Below are positions 1 to 8,107 of a stretch of 25,760 bases of DNA, in pieces (positions within the stretch are counted from its first letter, which is position 1; each line of letters opens with the position of its first letter). The notes under the pieces are model-generated. The model had not been told where the DNA came from. It searched no databases and saw only the letters and a program-made list of their open reading frames with translations. Source of the DNA: Bacteroidales bacterium UBA1035 (GTDB taxonomy: Bacteria; Bacteroidota; Bacteroidia; Bacteroidales; Dysgonomonadaceae). Both the position numbers and the translations under genes were made by a program. Location of the stretch: positions 27,497 through 53,256 of the forward strand of contig DCEG01000051.1 of the NCBI GenBank assembly GCA_002316835.1, written 5' to 3'.

Positions 1-570
1 CTTTTTAGATCTGATCCCCTGACAAAAAATATAAACATAAACATTCACTCAACCTTTAGAGATAATGAATGTAAAGTCTTAAATCAAGCACGAATTATCC
101 AACTGTAAGTTTGGGTGAGTGAACAGCAGGTTTTATCTGTTTCCAGGCGTATGCTAATATATTATCTACATGGAACTGTACACATTTCAACCTTGACATA
201 GAACTTAACGCCCTGTCAATATGTTTATTACAAATAAAAAAGGAAGGGGAAATGATGTGGAAAGTAGAACAAGTTTATATTTCTTGCATAATGGTAAGAG
301 ACTCCCGCTCCCGCTTAAGATCTTTGAATTCACGCACAACTGTGTAATAATTCATTCTAATTTCTAAAAAAACAGATAATAGTTAGTTTAGTTCATTATA
401 AAAATGTTAAATCTTTAATTATCATCAGATATTACAACAAATGCAAAAAATGTCGATATCCAATTAAACTACTTTCAAAAAAAAATGTTATTAGTATAAG
501 GAGAATAATTTAAAACAAGATATTATAGCCTTTTGGAAAAGGCAGAAAATTAACAACAACAAAAACAACT
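1..570. other. Gap without a recognisable gene upstream of the M48 protease
   Basis: No convincing coding region is visible on either strand; only tiny open frames occur (31 codons at 252-347 plus strand, 26 codons at 275-355 minus strand) and neither resembles a known protein. The stretch is AT-rich. It has an 8-bp inverted pair, TTCACTCA at 44-51 and TGAGTGAA at 116-123, and a short palindrome at 528-543 in the leader of the downstream gene. No tRNA or rRNA signature was seen. Confidence 0.6.
528..543 (+). promoter_or_regulatory. Short palindrome in the M48 protease leader
   Basis: GCCTTTT and AAAAGGC flank GG, a perfect 7-bp inverted repeat ending 27 bases before the protease ATG. The upstream TATTATAG followed by CCTTTTG is a near match to the Bacteroidota -7 element with one extra base. 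It could be an operator or a small leader hairpin; the sequence does not decide. Confidence 0.3.
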
Positions 571-1482
571 ATGAAAAGAAAAAATTTTATTCAATCGGCA
601 AAATTTTCCTTTGTAATGATCGTTACGCTGGCCTTTTTACAAGCCTGCGGAAGCGTTCCTTTCACCGGAAGAAGACAATTGAACCTGGTTTCCAACGAAC
701 AGGTTGTTGCACTTAGTTTGCAACAATATCAGGATTTTATACGCTCTGCTCCGCTCGAAAGGGGCACCTCAAGCTCAGATATGGTAGCCCGTGTAGGCTC
801 CCGAATAGCCAACGCAGTAGAAACGTTCTACAAAAGCAACGGCTACGAATCTGAGCTACAATATTATCAATGGGAATTTAATTTGGTAAAAGACAAAAGT
901 GTGAACGCTTTTGCCATGCCAGGTGGAAAAATAGTTATTTTCGAAGGTCTGTTACCGGTGACACAAACCGAAGATGCATTGGCAGTGGTTGTAGGACACG
1001 AAGTTGCTCACGTAATTGCCCGTCATGCTCAGGAAAGAATCAGCCAGCAAATGGCACTGCAATACGGTGGTGCGATAGCGGGTGGTTTATTGGGTAATTC
1101 TGTTGGTGCACAAATCGGACAACAAGTGTTCGGTCTTGGCGCTCAATTTGGTGTCATGATGCCTTATGCCCGCAAACAGGAATACGAAGCTGATGAAATC
1201 GGACTTATCGTGATGGCACTAGCAGGATATAATCCTCAATCAGCTGTTCCTTTCTGGACAAGAATGGCACAAAGCAATGAAGGTGGCGCACCTCCTGAAT
1301 TTTTAAGCACTCACCCTACAGATGAGAAACGTATTGCACGCATTCAGCAAATTTTGCCCAATGTATTACAGTATTACAAAGGAACCGGCGTTCAGAATAC
1401 GCCAAGTGAGCCTATTAAAACCAAAGCTCCCGTTCCCGTAAAAACTGATGGTGCAAAAACCTCGGAAGACTGGACTTTCTAA
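571..1482 (+). CDS. M48 family metalloprotease, outer-membrane lipoprotein
   Basis: Zinc-dependent endopeptidase of the M48 family (BepA/LoiP/YggG-like group), expected to act in the periplasm on misfolded or misassembled envelope proteins. The N-terminus is a lipoprotein signal: basic MKRKN, a hydrophobic stretch, then the lipobox LQAC with Cys26 as the lipidated residue. The catalytic motif HEVAH lies at residues 143-147 (two zinc-binding His and the catalytic Glu144). EYEAD near 204-208 supplies the third zinc ligand, probably Glu206, and STHPT near 246-250 is the usual conserved His motif after it. At 303 residues it is a normal length for a stand-alone peptidase without the TPR domain of BepA. 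The C-terminal 30 residues are Pro/Lys-rich and look disordered. It is monocistronic: a strong terminator follows. Substrate is unknown. Confidence 0.93.
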   Translation: MKRKNFIQSAKFSFVMIVTLAFLQACGSVPFTGRRQLNLVSNEQVVALSLQQYQDFIRSAPLERGTSSSDMVARVGSRIANAVETFYKSNGYESELQYYQWEFNLVKDKSVNAFAMPGGKIVIFEGLLPVTQTEDALAVVVGHEVAHVIARHAQERISQQMALQYGGAIAGGLLGNSVGAQIGQQVFGLGAQFGVMMPYARKQEYEADEIGLIVMALAGYNPQSAVPFWTRMAQSNEGGAPPEFLSTHPTDEKRIARIQQILPNVLQYYKGTGVQNTPSEPIKTKAPVPVKTDGAKTSEDWTF

Positions 1483-1504
1483 TTCAGATAAAATATTATA
1501 TTTT

Positions 1505-1539
1505 AATAGGGGATCGCAATGCGATTCTCTATTTTTTTT
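1505..1539 (+). terminator. Rho-independent terminator after the M48 protease
   Basis: Arms AATAGGGGATCGC and GCGATTCTCTATT pair over 13 positions (two as G-U) around the loop AAT. The right arm runs into a T tract at 1532-1539. It lies 23 bases after the protease stop. Confidence 0.9.
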
Positions 1540-1600
1540 GTGACATTTTAAAACTATCATTTATAAACCAAGAAAGGTAGTTTTTAAACAAAATAATAGC

Positions 1601-1608
1601 TAACTTTG
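1601..1608 (+). promoter_or_regulatory. -7 promoter element of aspA
   Basis: TAACTTTG matches the Bacteroidota primary-sigma -7 consensus TAnnTTTG. It lies about 60 bases before the aspA ATG. No good -33 TTTG sits 19 bases upstream. A 7-codon open frame starting at 1615 would be inside the leader. Confidence 0.6.
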
Positions 1609-1668
1609 CGCAAAATGAAAGAACCAATTAACAATTAATCTTGAATTATTATAAATAATCGTTTTAGT

Positions 1669-3102
1669 ATGAACACAATAACTAGTAAGCTCAGTGGTAA
1701 AACACGCTCTGAGCACGATCTTATCGGGGATATGGAAATTCCCGTGGAATATTATTTCGGCGTTCAAACCATGCGTGCGCTGGAAAATTTCGAAATCAGT
1801 CGTTCCAAACTTTATCATTATCCTCAATTCATCTTGGCTCTGGCAGATGTAAAAGCGGCAGCTGCTTTGGCAAACAAAGAACTAGGCATACTGGATCCTA
1901 CTATCGCCGATGCTATTGTTGAAGCCTGCTATGAGATAAAAGGAGGAAGTCTCCACGACCAATTTGTTGTAGATATGGTACAAGGCGGGGCAGGCACTTC
2001 AACAAATATGAATGCCAATGAAGTGATTGCTAACAGGGCATTGGAAATCTTAGGATTCGAAAAAGGAGATTATGTTCACTGCCATCCCAACAACCATGTG
2101 AATCTTTCTCAATCTACAAACGACGCCTACCCCACTGCTCTTAAAATAGCACTCTACAGAAGCATTGTAGAATTACAAAAATCGTGGGTGAAAATAATCG
2201 ATGCTTTGCGCGAAAAAGGAAAAGAATTTGCACAAGTTATAAAAATGGGCCGTACGCAATTACAAGATGCCGTTCCAATGACTTTAGGACAGGAATTTGA
2301 AGCATTTGCCATAAACTTGCAGGAAGAAATTCAACGTTTAGAGCAAAACCGCATATTACTTCTTGAAACTAATATGGGTGCAACTGCAATCGGAACAGGA
2401 ATTAATTCCGATCCTGAATATACGGCAGTTTGTACGCGTCATTTGGCAAATGTTTCAGGTATTGATGTAGTGGCTGCAGAGAACCTTATAGAAGCCACCA
2501 GTGACACGACGGTTTTCATCACAAATTCATCTGCATTCAAACGATTGGCAGTTAAATTATCGAAAATGTGTAACGATTTAAGGTTGTTGTCGTCCGGACC
2601 AAGAACCGGTTTGAACGAAATTAACCTGCCACCCATGCAACCCGGTTCATCCATTATGCCGGGAAAAGTGAATCCGGTAATTCCCGAAGTTGTCAACCAG
2701 ATTGCTTACAAAGTAATTGGAAATGATTTAACTGTTACTATGGCATCGGAAGCCGGACAACTTCAGTTGAATGTTATGGAACCTATTATTGCTTACTCGC
2801 TGATGGAAAGCATCGAAATGCTTATCAACGGTATCAATACCTTGAGAACTAAATGTATCATCGGTATTACAGCTAACGTAGATCGTTGTAAAGAAATGGT
2901 GCTGAATAGCATCGGCCTGGTCACTGCCCTCAACCCCTATCTTGGATACGAAAACTCTACCAAGGTAGCCGCCGAAGCATTGGAAACTGGCAGGGGTGTC
3001 TACGATATTGTATTGGAACGCAACCTAATGGATAAGGAGAAATTGGACGAGATCCTCAAACCGGAGAACATGATCCAACCCAGAAAAATAGATAAGATTT
3101 AA
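1669..3102 (+). CDS. aspA: Aspartate ammonia-lyase (aspartase)
   Basis: Converts L-aspartate to fumarate and ammonia in the cytoplasm, linking amino-acid catabolism to fumarate respiration. It belongs to the fumarase/aspartase superfamily. The family signature GSSIMPGKVN is at residues 326-335, in the flexible catalytic loop. Other conserved blocks are GGAGTSTNMNANEV (106-119), NLSQSTND (145-152) and GRTQLQDAVP (194-203). The length of 477 is typical of aspartases. The main alternative is class II fumarase, but the overall match, with the extended LSSGPRTGLNEINLP stretch before the signature, favours aspartase. The first ATG after the -7 element at 1601 is used. The gene is flanked by terminators and appears to be monocistronic. 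Confidence 0.93.
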   Translation: MNTITSKLSGKTRSEHDLIGDMEIPVEYYFGVQTMRALENFEISRSKLYHYPQFILALADVKAAAALANKELGILDPTIADAIVEACYEIKGGSLHDQFVVDMVQGGAGTSTNMNANEVIANRALEILGFEKGDYVHCHPNNHVNLSQSTNDAYPTALKIALYRSIVELQKSWVKIIDALREKGKEFAQVIKMGRTQLQDAVPMTLGQEFEAFAINLQEEIQRLEQNRILLLETNMGATAIGTGINSDPEYTAVCTRHLANVSGIDVVAAENLIEATSDTTVFITNSSAFKRLAVKLSKMCNDLRLLSSGPRTGLNEINLPPMQPGSSIMPGKVNPVIPEVVNQIAYKVIGNDLTVTMASEAGQLQLNVMEPIIAYSLMESIEMLINGINTLRTKCIIGITANVDRCKEMVLNSIGLVTALNPYLGYENSTKVAAEALETGRGVYDIVLERNLMDKEKLDEILKPENMIQPRKIDKI

Positions 3103-3145
3103 AAAAACTCACCGGGTAGTTTAAATTTACATCATCAATAAAACG

Positions 3146-3176
3146 AAAGGGCGAAATGTTTAACACTTCGCCCTTT
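3146..3176. terminator. Bidirectional hairpin terminator between aspA and the DUF4293 gene
   Basis: AAAGGGCGAA and TTCGCCCTTT form a perfect 10-bp stem with an 11-base loop. It lies between two converging genes, 44 bases after the aspA stop and 24 after the DUF4293 stop. Interrupted T-rich tracts follow on both strands, so it probably serves both. Confidence 0.8.
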
Positions 3177-3199
3177 ATCTATTCTTTAATGAATGAATG

Positions 3200-3655
3200 C
3201 TATTTTCTAAGCCGATTTAGTGATCTGACCAAAATTTCATCGGCACCGATTCTGCGAATGGCGAGATACGTTAAAATAATGGCAATTACCGGCATAATAA
3301 TACCAATGCCTATCTTCTGAAACTGCAATCCCGCTTCGGGGTTAATTTGAAAAATCAAAAAACCGAAGTAAAGATAGAATCCTATCATCAGAAAAATGTT
3401 AAAAATAGATATTCTGATCTGTAACATTCGGGTTTTGTACAAAAAAACGGTTACGATGGCTAAAAGGCTGCTGATTGCGCCTATTGCAAAAAGTGCCCAG
3501 GTTGAGTTCTCGAGATTTCCGTTACGGTACATACCCATCGCTTCAAAAGTAACCGGATCCCCGTTGTAGAAAAAAGAAGCCAAAGGTGTTACCGTGGCTG
3601 CTAACATACAAACTGATGCAAGTATTAAAAATACAGTTTGAATTCTCTGAAGCAT
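3200..3655 (-). CDS. DUF4293 family integral membrane protein
   Basis: A 151-residue membrane protein with four predicted transmembrane segments, roughly at residues 8-28, 50-72, 80-103 and 113-134, and a basic C-terminus rich in Arg. The opening MLQRIQTVFLILA is characteristic of the Bacteroidota family DUF4293, whose function is unknown. It lies 9 bases after the stop of the omega-subunit gene and is almost certainly cotranscribed with it and bamD; a hairpin terminator follows. That linkage ties it to a growth-related operon but gives no activity. Confidence 0.85.
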   Translation of the reverse strand: MLQRIQTVFLILASVCMLAATVTPLASFFYNGDPVTFEAMGMYRNGNLENSTWALFAIGAISSLLAIVTVFLYKTRMLQIRISIFNIFLMIGFYLYFGFLIFQINPEAGLQFQKIGIGIIMPVIAIILTYLAIRRIGADEILVRSLNRLRK

Positions 3656-3664
3656 ACTATTCTG

Positions 3665-3997
3665 TTAAAACTGTTCCTTTTCTTTTGCAGGGTTACGATA
3701 ATAAATCTCACCGTCTTTCCAGTCCTGCAAAGCTATCAGTGCGGGTTTGGGAAGTTTTTCATAAAAACGTGAAATTTCTATCTGTTCGTGATTTTCGAAA
3801 ACTTCTTCCAGATTATCGGTGTATGAAGCAAATTCCTGTAGCTTTGTATCCAGATCTTGTTTCATCTCAACTGAAAGCTGATTAGCTCTTTTGCTGATTA
3901 TTCGAACCATTTCGTAAACATTTCCAACCGGTTCGGCAAGTTTCATCACATCGCGGGTTTCGGTATTCGAAGCTGCATTTGTTCTTCTGTAGTCCAT
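3665..3997 (-). CDS. rpoZ: DNA-directed RNA polymerase omega subunit (Bacteroidota type)
   Basis: A 110-residue protein of the RpoZ/Rpb6 family, a small subunit that helps assemble and stabilise core RNA polymerase around beta-prime. The conserved helical core is seen in GNVYEMVRIISKRANQL (near 26-42), where the family carries its NxYE...RA motif. The C-terminal half, with a KLPKPALIALQDW stretch, is typical of the longer Bacteroidota version. It sits between bamD (50 bases upstream) and the DUF4293 gene (9 bases downstream), and bamD next to omega is a common order in Bacteroidales. The ATG at 3997 gives the expected N-terminus, MDYRRTNA. Confidence 0.9.
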   Translation of the reverse strand: MDYRRTNAASNTETRDVMKLAEPVGNVYEMVRIISKRANQLSVEMKQDLDTKLQEFASYTDNLEEVFENHEQIEISRFYEKLPKPALIALQDWKDGEIYYRNPAKEKEQF

Positions 3998-4047
3998 TTT
4001 ATATTATATTCTTATTCTAAACTTTTAAATTACTTATTTTAACTGAG

Positions 4048-4860
4048 TTACGAGGGCAATGCATCAACTTTGCTTTGCGCTCTTTTATAATACCTGTCGG
4101 CTTCTGTCATGTATTTTCCATTCGGAAAAGTATTTTTGTAGTTGAAATACTCGTCAAGCACCATACGATACCGCTCAGGTTGAGTTTCCAGCGTACTGCG
4201 CTCAGCATACTCATAGCGAGCACGAAGAATGATCATCTGATAATCTTCGTTGTATTTTGAGAACGGATAACTTTTTATGGCCTCTCGTGCGGTTATAACT
4301 GCCGATTCGTAATTATTACCCATGTAATTTCCCAAATTCAGGTACAATTGGGCTGCCAGCAACTCTTTTTGAGCCAGTTTTTCCTGTAACTCAAACATAT
4401 AGTTCTTGGCTTGTTCCGATCTCTCATTTTGTGGATATTCTTCCATATATCGCTGAAACTCAGCCATGGCCTTATATGTTTTAGTTTGATCCAGTTTGGG
4501 GTCAGGCGAATCCAGATATAAGCCATATGCGGCATAAAACAAAGCCGGCTCTGCATACTCACCTTTGGGATAAGTATTATAATATGTTGTAAACATCTCT
4601 GTTGCCGAGAGATAATCTTTTGAATTATAATAACTTTGCCCTAATAAATATAACGATTCTTCAGCTCTGGCAGTTCCTTTGAAAAAAGGTACCAGCTCTT
4701 CGAGTAATGTGATTGAACGGCTGTATTTACCTTCTTCGAAATATTTTTTCGCGTACGAGTATTTCACATCCTTATCGGTACTTTTCAAAATCTTGTTGTA
4801 CTCACCGCACGAAGCAAGTAATACAACAATCAATAAAAAATATACAGGTTTTACTCTCAT
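4048..4860 (-). CDS. bamD: Outer membrane protein assembly lipoprotein BamD
   Basis: Lipoprotein component of the BAM complex, which folds beta-barrel proteins into the outer membrane from the periplasmic face. From the ATG at 4860 it has 270 residues with a clean lipoprotein signal: MRVKPVYFLL, a hydrophobic core, and LASC with Cys18 lipidated. TPR-like helical repeats follow, including YSYAKKYFEEGKYSRSITLL, SLYLLGQSYYNSKDYLSA and an F-RYMEEYPQNERSEQAKNY segment. The open frame extends 21 codons further upstream, but that would bury the signal peptide, and a -7 promoter element (4885-4892) lies inside that extension, so the shorter start is preferred. The following omega gene is 50 bases away and probably cotranscribed. 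Confidence 0.93.
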   Translation of the reverse strand: MRVKPVYFLLIVVLLASCGEYNKILKSTDKDVKYSYAKKYFEEGKYSRSITLLEELVPFFKGTARAEESLYLLGQSYYNSKDYLSATEMFTTYYNTYPKGEYAEPALFYAAYGLYLDSPDPKLDQTKTYKAMAEFQRYMEEYPQNERSEQAKNYMFELQEKLAQKELLAAQLYLNLGNYMGNNYESAVITAREAIKSYPFSKYNEDYQMIILRARYEYAERSTLETQPERYRMVLDEYFNYKNTFPNGKYMTEADRYYKRAQSKVDALPS

Positions 4861-4884
4861 TTTGTAAAAATCGGTTTTAGCGTG

Positions 4885-4892
4885 CAAATTTA
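4885..4892 (-). promoter_or_regulatory. -7 promoter element of bamD
   Basis: TAAATTTG on the minus strand matches TAnnTTTG and is about 25 bases before the chosen bamD ATG. It supports that start and suggests the bamD-omega-DUF4293 unit has its own promoter, apart from the GH3-like gene upstream. The -33 element is weak. Confidence 0.55.
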
Positions 4893-4940
4893 CAGAAACT
4901 TTCTTAGTTTTATCCCATCGCAAGGTAATTTTATTCTATT

Positions 4941-6452
4941 TTAGGATTTTAAACCCAAAAAAGTAAAAATATTCTCAACATATTTTCTATCGTTCGATAA
5001 CTTAGGAACTTTATTTTGCCCACCGGATTTCTCCCTGGATTTCATCCATTTATAAAAATCACCCGGCTCCAAAATCCGGACAATAGGCTCACCGAGTGAT
5101 AAGTTGTAAGAGCGCTTTGCTTCGTAATCAGAATTAAGTCTTTTCAGATTTTCATCTAAAACAATTGTGAACTGCTTTAAGTCGGTCGGTTTGGTTTCAA
5201 ACTCGATAAGCCATTCGTGTGCTCCACTACTGTTATCACCAAAATAAACGGGTGCCGCAGTATATTCGTTTACTTTTGCACCGGTAATTTTACAAGTTTC
5301 TTCCAATGCCCTGTCAGCATTGTCAACGATAAGCTCTTCGCCAAATGCATTGATAAATTGTTTTGTTCTTCCCGTAATCCTAAACAAATGCGGGTTGGTA
5401 GAAGTAAACTCAATGGTGTCGCCGACTTTGTATCGCCATAAACCGCCACTGGTAGATATTACTAAAGCATATTGCTTACCGACTTCCACATCGGCAAGGG
5501 TTATGGCTTGCGGATTTTCCTTATCCCACTCCCCTACGGGAAGAAACTCATAAAATATCTCGTTGTCCAGTAAAAGAAGTAGATCTTTAGATTTACTTGA
5601 ATACTGAACACCAAAAAAGCCTTCAGATGCGTTGTAAGTTTCCCAATAACGCATTTTTTCCGAAGGAATCAATTTTTCATATTGTTCACGAAACGGGTTG
5701 AAGCTGACCCCACCGTGAAAGAAGACTTCCAGGTTTTTCCACAAATCGGGAAGTGATCTCCCGGTATCTGTTACGATCTTTTTCAATAAAACCAGCATCC
5801 ACGAAGGAACTCCCAAAAACGCCCTGATATCTTCTTTCACAGCGTAGTCCGAAAGCTTTTGTAATTTCTCTTCCCAATCAGGGAGCAGCGCTATTTCTTC
5901 AGGAGTTCTTGCTAATTTAACGATAAACGGCAAATTCTTCATCAGAATGGCTGAGATATCCCCTGTAAAGGTACTATCCCCAATGTTGTTTATTTGCTGG
6001 CTGCCACCCAATACCAGTGTTTTACCCAGAAAAAACTCCGTGTCGGGATAACTGTTAGCATACAATCCAAGCATGTGATACCCGCTCCTGTAATGACAAT
6101 TCTCCAATGACTCCTGCGTTACAGGAATATATTTGCTTTTATCTTCGGTTGTTCCACTCGACATGGCAAACCATTTCACAGGCGAGTCCCATAATACATT
6201 TTGTTGCTTGTTTACAATGATCTTATCGAGATAAGGTCGTAAGTTTTCATAGGCAGCAACGGGTACTTTCTGTTGAAAGTCGGCGATAGATCTTATATTG
6301 TCAAATTGGTTTTCGGAACCGAAAAGCGTGTTTCGTCCGTGTTCGATCAGATTAGCGAAATTCTGTGCTTGTGTCCCCATAGGGTCATCCATAAATTTCT
6401 CAACTGACTTATAGTAAGATTTAAAAACTGCTCTCGTAATTTGTTTAATCAT
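4941..6452 (-). CDS. GH3 family adenylating enzyme (acyl-AMP/amidosynthetase-like)
   Basis: Member of the GH3 family of the ANL adenylating superfamily, which activates a carboxylic acid with ATP and, in plants, joins it to an amino acid. The bacterial substrate is unknown. From the ATG at 6452 it has 503 residues. The three nucleotide-binding motifs are present: SSGTTEDKSKYIPVT starting near 98 (P-loop), YNASEGFFG near 273-281, and RITGRTKQFINAFGEEL near 358-374. The mobile C-terminal domain follows and ends in a basic KSREKSGGQNKVPKLS segment, typical of the family. A TTG two codons upstream is a possible but less likely start. A -7 element lies 28 bases upstream. The gene precedes bamD by 80 bases; cotranscription is possible but not shown. 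Confidence 0.9.
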   Translation of the reverse strand: MIKQITRAVFKSYYKSVEKFMDDPMGTQAQNFANLIEHGRNTLFGSENQFDNIRSIADFQQKVPVAAYENLRPYLDKIIVNKQQNVLWDSPVKWFAMSSGTTEDKSKYIPVTQESLENCHYRSGYHMLGLYANSYPDTEFFLGKTLVLGGSQQINNIGDSTFTGDISAILMKNLPFIVKLARTPEEIALLPDWEEKLQKLSDYAVKEDIRAFLGVPSWMLVLLKKIVTDTGRSLPDLWKNLEVFFHGGVSFNPFREQYEKLIPSEKMRYWETYNASEGFFGVQYSSKSKDLLLLLDNEIFYEFLPVGEWDKENPQAITLADVEVGKQYALVISTSGGLWRYKVGDTIEFTSTNPHLFRITGRTKQFINAFGEELIVDNADRALEETCKITGAKVNEYTAAPVYFGDNSSGAHEWLIEFETKPTDLKQFTIVLDENLKRLNSDYEAKRSYNLSLGEPIVRILEPGDFYKWMKSREKSGGQNKVPKLSNDRKYVENIFTFLGLKS

Positions 6453-6480
6453 CAACAACGATGTTTTTTATTTGGCATCA

Positions 6481-6488
6481 CAAAGGTA
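6481..6488 (-). promoter_or_regulatory. -7 promoter element of the GH3-like gene
   Basis: TACCTTTG on the minus strand fits TAnnTTTG and ends 28 bases before the ATG at 6452. No strong -33 partner is seen. Confidence 0.55.
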
Positions 6489-6558
6489 AGAAGGACTTCC
6501 CGAAAATCTGTCATTTGCCGCATTTCGAAAATATAAAAAAACGAAAAGAAAGTTATGG

Positions 6559-7185
6559 TTATTTTTTCATTTCCAGATCAAAGCCCAGCAACATTCCATC
6601 ATAAAGATCGGCCATTGCGGCCAGAACTTCAATCGAATTGTTTTTTGTGAACATACTCAGGGTTTTCATCATTTTGAGAAAGCTATCGGCATCGAACATT
6701 AATTTCAGTCCTGAACCCGATCTGTGGACATTAGCTGTCACGTTACCCAAACCTTTCAGATAGCTCATCGAAACTGCTTTCTTCTCTTCGTCTAATTTAT
6801 ATTTACCCGAAAACTTCAGCAGTCCTAATTTCGCAGAATATGTACTATCTTCATTAAAAATGAAATCACTTTTTCCTTCTTTTATCCCAATTTTTGTACA
6901 ATATTCATTGAAACTCTTTTCCACCTGAGTAGCAACGAGCGCGCCACCAGCTTTTTTCAACAGGTTTTCGGTTTCAAAAGCACACGCAGTTCCTTTATAT
7001 CCCCAATCACCTATTAAATCCTTACCAGATATTGATGAATTTGTAAATACGCTCCACACCTGTTGAAACATATTTTTCGATTGTACTTTTTCCTGAGCTG
7101 AAGTGTAGAAAGAGACGCAGGTCATTACAATTATTAAGGTGATAGTCTGCTGTTTTTTCGTAAAAAGTATTTTAAAGGTGCTCAT
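6559..7185 (-). CDS. DUF4923 family exported lipocalin-like protein
   Basis: A 208-residue exported protein. Residues 1-30 are a signal peptide, with basic MSTFKILFTKKQQ, a hydrophobic stretch, and a likely signal peptidase I site after TSAQ. The mature part holds the features of DUF4923, a Bacteroidales family described as lipocalin-like: a GDWGYKGTACAFETENLLKK segment near 62-81, where the family usually has GxWxYxGPACAFxSE, then a predicted beta-rich half (FSGKYKLDEEKKAVSMSYL). Such proteins are usually found in the periplasm or at the cell surface; no ligand is known. The gene begins only 8 bases after the Crp/Fnr regulator's stop, so the two are one transcript. The sequence alone does not show what the regulator senses. 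Confidence 0.8.
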   Translation of the reverse strand: MSTFKILFTKKQQTITLIIVMTCVSFYTSAQEKVQSKNMFQQVWSVFTNSSISGKDLIGDWGYKGTACAFETENLLKKAGGALVATQVEKSFNEYCTKIGIKEGKSDFIFNEDSTYSAKLGLLKFSGKYKLDEEKKAVSMSYLKGLGNVTANVHRSGSGLKLMFDADSFLKMMKTLSMFTKNNSIEVLAAMADLYDGMLLGFDLEMKK

Positions 7186-7193
7186 CTGTCACT

Positions 7194-7895
7194 CTATCCT
7201 ATATTACTTATCTTAAATAGTTTATCTTCGTCAATTATTTTTATCTTTCTTCCATCAAGCGAAATAATCCGTTCATTAACGAAATTGGCGAGCGTTCTGA
7301 TGGCATTTGCCGTGGTCATATTGGAGAGATTGGCTAAATCCTCGCGTGCAAGGTAAATATTAATGGTTGCTCCGTCTTCTTCAACACCGTAACTTTCTTT
7401 CAGAAAGATAAGTGATTCCGCGAGCCTTCCCCTAACGTGCTTTTGGGTAAGATTAACCACACGGTTATCGGCTACACCTAAATCCAAAGACAACATATGA
7501 ATGAAGAACATGGCCATGTTTCCATTCTTTAGCAACATATCTTCAATTAATTCCATCGCTATAAAGCAAACCGTAGAGGCTTCAAAAGCTGAAGCAGCAG
7601 TAACATAAGGCTCACGGGCAAAAAAAGCGCGATATCCAAAATATTGAATAGGTCGAATCATTCTTATAATTTGATTTCTTCCTCCCACTCCACTTTTATA
7701 TATTTTTACTTTTCCCTTGAGCAGACACATCAAATCCCGGGGTTGCTCATTTTCAATGTAAATAGTTTCATTCTTTTTGTAATGAACAAACCTTGCATTT
7801 TTCTTAATCAGCGCACGCTCTTCATCGGAAAGAATGCGCCAAATATCTGTCAAAGTATAAGATAAATCAATTATTTCTCTCGTTTTTTTGCTCAT
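7194..7895 (-). CDS. Crp/Fnr family transcriptional regulator
   Basis: A 233-residue DNA-binding regulator with an N-terminal cyclic-nucleotide-binding-like beta-roll (about 20-125), a long dimerisation helix (125-155) and a C-terminal winged helix (158-225). The helix-turn-helix lies near LAREDLANLSNMTTANAIRT (182-201). It has only two cysteines (57 and 110), so it lacks the N-terminal four-Cys cluster of oxygen-sensing FNR. The canonical cAMP phosphate-binding segment is also not evident; instead it has QIIRMIRPIQYFGYRAFFA, a pattern seen in Bacteroidota members of unknown ligand. It is the first gene of a two-gene operon with the DUF4923 gene. Its leader carries a -7 element and a tandem 12-bp repeat that may be an autoregulatory site. 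Confidence 0.9.
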   Translation of the reverse strand: MSKKTREIIDLSYTLTDIWRILSDEERALIKKNARFVHYKKNETIYIENEQPRDLMCLLKGKVKIYKSGVGGRNQIIRMIRPIQYFGYRAFFAREPYVTAASAFEASTVCFIAMELIEDMLLKNGNMAMFFIHMLSLDLGVADNRVVNLTQKHVRGRLAESLIFLKESYGVEEDGATINIYLAREDLANLSNMTTANAIRTLANFVNERIISLDGRKIKIIDEDKLFKISNIG

Positions 7896-7898
7896 TAC

Positions 7899-7923
7899 AT
7901 GTTATAAAACTATGTTGTAAAAC
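7899..7923 (-). promoter_or_regulatory. Tandem 12-bp direct repeat in the Crp/Fnr leader
   Basis: On the plus strand ATGTTATAAAAC (7899-7910) and ATGTTGTAAAAC (7912-7923) differ at one base and are 13 bases apart. They fill the space between the -7 element at 7925 and the regulator's ATG at 7895, where a bound repressor would block initiation. It may be an autoregulatory operator; that is inference. Confidence 0.4.
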
Positions 7924-7924
7924 A

Positions 7925-7932
7925 CAAAAGTA
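7925..7932 (-). promoter_or_regulatory. -7 promoter element of the Crp/Fnr operon
   Basis: TACTTTTG on the minus strand fits TAnnTTTG and lies 29 bases before the regulator's ATG. The -33 region is not a clear match. Confidence 0.5.
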
Positions 7933-8089
7933 AGAAATTATTTAATTTAACACTTAAAAAAACTCTCAAAAAAGTGAAATTTCGGGGATAAAAGCTATAA
8001 TTTTGACATTATTTACAACTTAACTTTAATAAAGAGGGGACTTTATGAAAATTAACTTTCATTCAAATCGTTCTGTTTTTAAAAATAAT

Positions 8090-8097
8090 TAGCTTTG
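8090..8097 (+). promoter_or_regulatory. -7 promoter element of the DUF5686 gene
   Basis: TAGCTTTG fits TAnnTTTG but ends only 10 bases before the ATG at 8108, so the mRNA would have a leader of only a few bases. Either translation is nearly leaderless or this match is not the true promoter. Confidence 0.4.
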
Positions 8098-8107
8098 TAG
8101 CTTGGAA

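Noticed and set aside
252..347. 31-codon plus-strand frame preceded by a purine-rich AGGAAGGGGA
   Set aside because: The protein resembles nothing known, and Shine-Dalgarno-like sequence carries little weight in this phylum.
275..355. 26-codon minus-strand frame (MNYYTVVREFKDLKRERESL)
   Set aside because: Too short, no family match and no promoter element in front of it; it overlaps the other tiny frame on the opposite strand.
1615..1638. 7-codon upstream frame (MKEPINN) in the aspA leader as a regulatory peptide
   Set aside because: Nothing about the codons or nearby structure suggests attenuation.
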